Shown piece by piece: positions 4,986-8,471 of a DNA stretch of 8,471 nucleotides. The stretch is from Pseudanabaena sp. UBA1465 (lineage in GTDB: Bacteria > Cyanobacteriota > Cyanobacteriia > Pseudanabaenales > Pseudanabaenaceae). The notes beneath the pieces were generated by a model. That model had not been told where the DNA came from. It searched no databases and was given only the letters and a program-made list of their open reading frames with translations. Each line of letters begins with the position of its first letter. The first letter of the stretch is position 1. The stretch lies in assembly GCA_002325645.1 (NCBI GenBank), contig DCSN01000149.1, positions 1 to 8,471 of the forward strand, given 5' to 3'. A program made the position numbers and the translations under genes.

Positions 4986-6852
4986 TATTTTTATTATTTA
5001 AAGTAATCGCTAGACGAAAACCTGTGGCGCGATCGCCTTGATTAGCGGCATTGTGATAACGCTTAGCAGAACGGCAATAATGGTCAGGATCGCGCCATGA
5101 GCCACCCCGCACCACCCGACAACTGCGATCGCCGCCTTGCGTCCATGCCATGCCATTCTTTGGCAACAGGTCATAATCTTCATGCCAGTTGTCCGCGCAC
5201 CATTCCCAGACATTTCCGTGCATATCGTGTAGCCCAAAAGCATTGGCGGGATAGCTACCCACCTCCGTGGTGGCAGCATGAGCGCCATTATGACCGCCAT
5301 TATAGTTAGCCAGATTTGCGGCGATCGCTTCCCCAAAACAAAAAGGAGTCGTAGTTCCAGCCCGACAAGCATATTCCCATTCTGCTTCACTGGGCAATCG
5401 ATAGGGTCTACCCGTATGTTCTGCTAATTTTCGACAAAAATCCTGAGCATCATCCCATGAAATCGATTCCACAGGGCGATCGGCGTTCCCAATAAAAATC
5501 GCAGGATTATTATCCATGACAACTTTCCATTGTCGTTGGGTAATTGGAAATCGTGACATAAAAAAAGCAGGCAAATTGATTACTTGGCGCGGGTTTTCGT
5601 CGTCGCTGCGATTCTCCTCATTTGAGGGAGAACCAATCGAGAACTTTCCTGCATTGATATAAACCATCTCTAAGCCGATCGCTTTGCCTTGAACATTACC
5701 GAGGGTTTCAAAATAGGAGCGTCCGATTTTTTGTTTAGTGTGAATTTGCAATTGAGTTTTGCTAAATTTACCAAGACCAATCCGATTGAGACTAACTGTC
5801 GCCATCTCAAAGGAAAATTGAGATAATGCGGGCGCGATCGCTGGTGTGGGTTGCGATTTGGGAATGGAGATGGGCGTAATCCGAGTTTTGGCGATGACAC
5901 TTTGCTTAACTTGATAATCGGGTCGTGCTAGACGCGGCACATAGGCTGAAGGGCTAGGGGTAGTGACATTTTTGAGATCGGTTAAAACCGCCAGAGCCGT
6001 TTGATAGCGCTGACTAGGGGCGACTAAAATCATCCGATCGAGAATATTCCCCAAGCTTCGATTAATGGAATTATTTCCCAAAAAATTGCGCCAGATCCAA
6101 TTTCCATCCATATCCATCAAATCAAAGGGTGAAACGTTGGTGAGTAGATGAATACAGGTAACTCCTAAACTATAGATATCACTCGCAAAAATGGCTTTAC
6201 CGCGTACTTGCTCAGGCGCAACATAGACCGCGCTACCGATGCCCGTACCTGTTTGTCCTGCCACTGAGACATACTTCGCCGCACCGAAATCAACCAATAC
6301 ATGACTACCCACCTTGACGGAGCCAGAGGTGCTAGGCGATCGCCGCCGAATAATGTTTTCAGGCTTGATATCGCGATGGATGACATTACGCTCATGGATG
6401 AATTGCAAAATCGGCAATAGGTCAGATAATAACAGGCGGATTTTGGCCTCACTAAAGGCTCCCTGCTGTTGCAATTCCTTTAAAAGATCCTGTCCATCCA
6501 CAAATTCTTGAATTAAATATTGCCTACCCTCATGTTCAAGATGGGCAAACAAAGTCGGTATTTGCGGATGCTTACCCAGATCATCGAGGCGAATTGCTTC
6601 TTGGTGAAATAGTTCCGCCGCTTTGACGGCACTGCTCAGATCCGCAGGAAAAAACTGTTTAATCACACAGGGCGGACAGGAAGGGAGTGCTTCATCAACA
6701 CCAATAAAAGTACGACCAAAACCACCTTGCCCCAAAATTTTCAGCGCCCGATAGCGATCGCCGATTTTCAACTTAGAGCCACATTCCTGACAAAAGTTAA
6801 GCGATCGATCTAGATTCTGAAAATTGCAGCTAGGGTTAAGGCATTGAGTCAT
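4975..6852 (-). CDS. Ser/Thr protein kinase with 4-Cys prefix fused to FGE-sulfatase (SUMF1-like) domain
   Basis: This is a 625-residue three-part protein. Residues 4-24 form a zinc-ribbon-like 4-Cys prefix (C4, C9, C21, C24). Residues ~34-295 are a Hanks-type kinase with Gly loop GQGGFGRTF (41-49), Lys65, HRD (159-161), DFG (188-190) and APE (212-214), all intact, so it should be active. A Pro/Ser-rich linker (~298-345) follows and no membrane segment is evident. Residues ~393-616 are a formylglycine-generating-enzyme-type domain (MVYINAGKFSIGS, RLPSEAEWEYACRAGT, HGNVWEWC, RVVRGGSW, GFRLA). Of the two catalytic Cys of true FGE, the second is present (C593) and the first is Asp (D588), so sulfatase-modifying activity is unlikely. 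The domain more likely serves as a C-lectin-fold binding or sensing module, as in other cyanobacterial kinase fusions. The gene lies 24 bases downstream of the DUF2993 gene, probably cotranscribed. The 3' end is inside the shared terminator hairpin. Confidence 0.93.
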   Translation of the reverse strand: MTQCLNPSCNFQNLDRSLNFCQECGSKLKIGDRYRALKILGQGGFGRTFIGVDEALPSCPPCVIKQFFPADLSSAVKAAELFHQEAIRLDDLGKHPQIPTLFAHLEHEGRQYLIQEFVDGQDLLKELQQQGAFSEAKIRLLLSDLLPILQFIHERNVIHRDIKPENIIRRRSPSTSGSVKVGSHVLVDFGAAKYVSVAGQTGTGIGSAVYVAPEQVRGKAIFASDIYSLGVTCIHLLTNVSPFDLMDMDGNWIWRNFLGNNSINRSLGNILDRMILVAPSQRYQTALAVLTDLKNVTTPSPSAYVPRLARPDYQVKQSVIAKTRITPISIPKSQPTPAIAPALSQFSFEMATVSLNRIGLGKFSKTQLQIHTKQKIGRSYFETLGNVQGKAIGLEMVYINAGKFSIGSPSNEENRSDDENPRQVINLPAFFMSRFPITQRQWKVVMDNNPAIFIGNADRPVESISWDDAQDFCRKLAEHTGRPYRLPSEAEWEYACRAGTTTPFCFGEAIAANLANYNGGHNGAHAATTEVGSYPANAFGLHDMHGNVWEWCADNWHEDYDLLPKNGMAWTQGGDRSCRVVRGGSWRDPDHYCRSAKRYHNAANQGDRATGFRLAITLNNKNNKQ

Positions 6853-6868
6853 ATTATTGAGTCATACT
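6843..6868. repeat. 13-bp tandem duplication over the kinase start codon
   Basis: ATTGAGTCATATT (6843-6855) is repeated as ATTGAGTCATACT (6856-6868), 12 of 13 identical. On the minus strand this creates two ATGACTCAAT copies. The downstream one starts the kinase. The upstream one reads ATG ACT CAA TAA, a three-codon mini-ORF that copies the first three kinase codons in another frame. Confidence 0.85.
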
Positions 6869-6876
6869 TATTGATT

Positions 6877-7674
6877 CTATTGATTGGGAATAGTATCCAT
6901 TTTGGCAAAACCAATCACCTGCATTTTCCCTTCCGTAAATTCTAATTTGAGAACTCGCGCTGTAATTCCCTTGCTTTCCAATTGACGCAAATCTAACACT
7001 TTGTTTAATCCTTGGGCAAAAGCTTGGGCAATTTTTTCGGGAACAGGGGTTCCTTCCAATTCAATGCGAGGATTCACAATTTGTAATTTTGTGCCGCCGA
7101 TGGTTTTTAGTTCCGCATTAACTGACACATTTAGCGGAGAAGGTTTTGGTTGAGTGGGTTTTGGCTGTGACTGCAAGGTGGCAGCTAAGCGAATGCGATC
7201 GCCTTCTAAGAAAGTGACCTCTGGATTGATCAAGTCAATAATTTCAGGATTGCGATTGGTTCCCGTGATGTCAATGCTGAGGCTTTTAAAGGAAGATTGG
7301 ATCGTTGGCGATCGCAAAGCGGTATTGATATCTTCAGAACGTAAAACTACTCTTACGGCAGCTTGCAATGGACGACGCAACACAATTTTCCCAGATTGCA
7401 ACACATTGGGGTCAATGCTAATCGGATCGGTTTCAAGATCGACCTGATCAATTCGCAGAAAGTCTAAAACATAGACACCGCGACCCGCAACCCGAATGCG
7501 ATCGACGTTACCCAATAAAATCTGATAGTTAGGGGCATTGTCTACGCGCACTTCTAAAACATCGGCTCGTACAATTTGCCCACGCAAAAAATCCGTCGCG
7601 ATTTTATCGATCGCAATTCCGGGCGCACCCGCTATCCCTAAAACCGTCGTGAGCAAACCAGCAAATAATTCCAT
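6877..7674 (-). CDS. DUF2993 (LmeA-like) family protein
   Basis: This 265-residue protein fits the DUF2993/LmeA family, widespread in cyanobacteria and actinobacteria. Its start is hydrophobic (LFAGLLTTVLGIAGAPGIAIDK). A repeated beta-strand pattern follows, with segments such as DNAPNYQILLGNVDRIRVAGRG, ITGTNRNPEIIDLINPEVTF and LQIVNPRIELEGTPVPEKIA. A Pro/Gln/Lys-rich turn (SQPKPTQPKPSP) interrupts the middle. The only studied member, LmeA of mycobacteria, is an envelope phospholipid-binding protein linked to lipoglycan synthesis. The role in cyanobacteria is unknown and a lipid-binding function here is inference. There is no clear cleavage site, so secretion is not certain. It is the first gene of a probable two-gene operon with the kinase-FGE gene. 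A TATAGT hexamer (7713-7708) upstream is a possible -10 box without an evident -35. Confidence 0.88.
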   Translation of the reverse strand: MELFAGLLTTVLGIAGAPGIAIDKIATDFLRGQIVRADVLEVRVDNAPNYQILLGNVDRIRVAGRGVYVLDFLRIDQVDLETDPISIDPNVLQSGKIVLRRPLQAAVRVVLRSEDINTALRSPTIQSSFKSLSIDITGTNRNPEIIDLINPEVTFLEGDRIRLAATLQSQPKPTQPKPSPLNVSVNAELKTIGGTKLQIVNPRIELEGTPVPEKIAQAFAQGLNKVLDLRQLESKGITARVLKLEFTEGKMQVIGFAKMDTIPNQ

Positions 7675-7725
7675 AACCAGCGCCGATCAGTACTTCCCCA
7701 ATCATAAACTATAGCTGTCGTTGGA

Positions 7726-7766
7726 TTAAAGAGAGTTGCGGCACGAAGTGCTGCAACTCTCTTTAA
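7726..7766. repeat. 19-bp hairpin between divergent genes
   Basis: TTAAAGAGAGTTGC-GGCAC (7726-7744) pairs with 7748-7766 around a GAA loop, with a single G-U position. It sits upstream of both divergent genes, where an intrinsic terminator for either is not expected. It could be a REP-like repeat or terminate antisense or leader transcription. The GAA/TTC loop is shared with the hairpins at 4945-4985 and 8421-8449. Confidence 0.75.
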
Positions 7767-7770
7767 CCAT

Positions 7771-7863
7771 TAGGACTTACGCAGAAACAACTTGAAACCC
7801 GCATTGTATCGTAAGGGCAATTCATGAATTGCCCTTACGATGAGTGCTTTTGTGTAAGTCCTA
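7771..7863. mobile_element. MITE of the same terminal-repeat family, copy 2 (about 93 bp)
   Basis: The ends TAGGACTTACGCA (7771-7783) and TGTGTAAGTCCTA (7851-7863) match in 12 of 13 positions when inverted. They share TAGGACTTAC with copy 1. The interior differs completely from copy 1: it holds a perfect 32-base palindrome (7809-7840, half site TCGTAAGGGCAATTCA) with no loop. No coding capacity is present. The terminal TA may itself be the target duplication, as in IS630/Tc1-type elements. Confidence 0.8.
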
Positions 7864-7903
7864 ACTATAAAATTTAAAAGCATGAAATCAGGAGTATATC
7901 GCT

Positions 7904-8416
7904 ATGCAAATTCGGTTGGCAGTCGAAACAGATTTACCCGCAATTGTAGAGATTTATAATGCGTCAATCCCCAGTCGTCTTGCCACTGCTGACCTCGAAC
8001 CGATCACCGTCGAGAGCCGCCGCACTTGGTTTCGATCGCATAATGATCGCTATCCCGTTTGGGTGATCACCATTGGTAGTCGTGACATTCAAAGCGATCG
8101 CAATGAACAGATTGTGGGCTGGCTTAGTTTACAAATGTTTTACGGTCGCCCCGCCTATCACAAAACCGCCGAAGTCAGTATTTACATCGATCCCAATTAT
8201 CATGGTCAAGGCGGTGGCAAAAAATTACTGGGCTATGCGATCGCGCAATGTCCCAAATTAAATATTTCTAAACTGGTGGGCTTTGTCTTTGCCCACAATG
8301 CCTATAGCCGCCGTTTGTTTGGTAGTTTTGGCTTTAAGGAATGGGGCTTTTTACCTCACATTGCTGAACTAGATGGCATCGAACAAAGTTTAATTATCCT
8401 TGGCAAAAGCATCTAA
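7904..8416 (+). CDS. GNAT N-acetyltransferase, phosphinothricin-acetyltransferase-like
   Basis: This 170-residue protein spans the whole length usual for the PAT/MnaT branch of GNAT enzymes. Diagnostic stretches are IRLAVETDLPAIVEIYN (3-19), ATADLEP (27-33), the family signature GWLSLQMFYGRPAYHKTAEVSIYI, acetyl-CoA pyrophosphate loop YHGQGGGKKLL (104-114), and C-terminal FAHNAYSRRLFGSFGFKEWGFLPHIAELDG. Family members acetylate the amino group of methionine sulfone or sulfoximine, phosphinothricin or related amino acids. In an environmental cyanobacterium a detoxification or amino-acid-derivative role is more likely than resistance. AGGAG (7890-7894) lies 9 bases before the ATG, the best ribosome site in the window. 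The gene stands alone, divergent from the DUF2993 gene and closed by its own terminator. A MITE ends 40 bases upstream. Confidence 0.92.
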   Translation: MQIRLAVETDLPAIVEIYNASIPSRLATADLEPITVESRRTWFRSHNDRYPVWVITIGSRDIQSDRNEQIVGWLSLQMFYGRPAYHKTAEVSIYIDPNYHGQGGGKKLLGYAIAQCPKLNISKLVGFVFAHNAYSRRLFGSFGFKEWGFLPHIAELDGIEQSLIILGKSI

Positions 8417-8420
8417 AAAC

Positions 8421-8449
8421 AGAAGGGCAGCGCTTCGCGCTGCCCTTTT
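8421..8449 (+). terminator. Intrinsic terminator of the GNAT gene
   Basis: AAGGGCAGCGC (8423-8433) and GCGCTGCCCTT (8437-8447) form an 11-bp perfect GC-rich stem with a TTC loop, starting 7 bases after the stop codon. The stem runs into TTTTCTT. It is a standard rho-independent terminator. The remaining bases to 8471 show nothing recognisable. Confidence 0.9.
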
Positions 8450-8471
8450 CTTACAGCAATTGCCGATCAAA

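Noticed and set aside
5010..5110. Diversity-generating-retroelement variable region at the C-terminus of the kinase-FGE protein
   Set aside because: The position is right, but the codons at would-be variable sites show no AAC-derived NNC pattern, a HIP1 site lies within it, and no reverse transcriptase or template repeat is in the window.
5010..5390. 126-residue open frame on the minus strand
   Set aside because: It overlaps the kinase-FGE coding sequence in another frame, has no recognisable domain and is best explained as a shadow frame.
7904..8416. Dedicated phosphinothricin (herbicide) resistance gene
   Set aside because: PAT-like GNAT enzymes are common chromosomal genes acting on methionine derivatives; no phosphinothricin biosynthesis or resistance context is visible.

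Overview
The window looks like a cyanobacterial chromosome segment. The HIP1 octamer GCGATCGC occurs about two dozen times. The gene types are typical of cyanobacteria: a 4-Cys-prefix Ser/Thr kinase fused to a sulfatase-modifying-type domain, a DUF2993 protein, and a MEL/AY-type peptidoglycan-binding protein. The intergenic repeats, with TAGGACTTACGCA ends and CCCTCATCCCC / CCCTTCTCCC blocks, are also of a familiar cyanobacterial kind. A Pseudanabaena-like filamentous species is my best guess, but the genus is not proven by what I can see.

Layout, left to right. Positions 1-487 hold the 5' part of a minus-strand peptidoglycan-binding-domain gene that runs off the left edge. Positions 491-~1887 hold a compact IS200/IS605-type element (HEARO/IsrB class, minus strand). 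It contains a structured omega-RNA region (~1887-1627), then isrB, an RNA-guided nickase relative of IscB and Cas9 with PLMP, bridge-helix and RuvC parts but no HNH domain. No transposase is present. A strong hairpin (1938-1968) follows the next minus-strand gene, an XPB-like SF2 helicase (1987-3477). Positions 3478-3772 are a divergent intergenic region made almost wholly of palindromic repeats, including a complete MITE with 15-bp ends and AATGT direct repeats. A NahK/APH-fold small-molecule kinase follows on the plus strand (3773-4948). It converges on the kinase-FGE fusion gene (4975-6852, minus), and a 19-bp hairpin contains both stop codons. The kinase gene sits 24 bp downstream of a DUF2993 gene (6877-7674, minus), probably in one operon. 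A second divergent intergenic region (7675-7903) carries another hairpin and a second MITE of the same family. A phosphinothricin-acetyltransferase-like GNAT gene (7904-8416, plus) ends in a clean intrinsic terminator.

The most interesting item is the IsrB/omega-RNA element. Its open reading frame and RNA scaffold look intact. It carries no HIP1 sites, whereas the flanks are rich in them. Its inferred right end abuts ATGA, which supplies both isrB's stop codon and the start codon of the next gene. Joining the inferred flanks recreates a plausible leader plus start codon, as expected for insertion just 5' of an ATGA target motif. The remaining genes are ordinary accessory or housekeeping cyanobacterial genes with no clear common pathway, apart from the probable kinase/DUF2993 pair.
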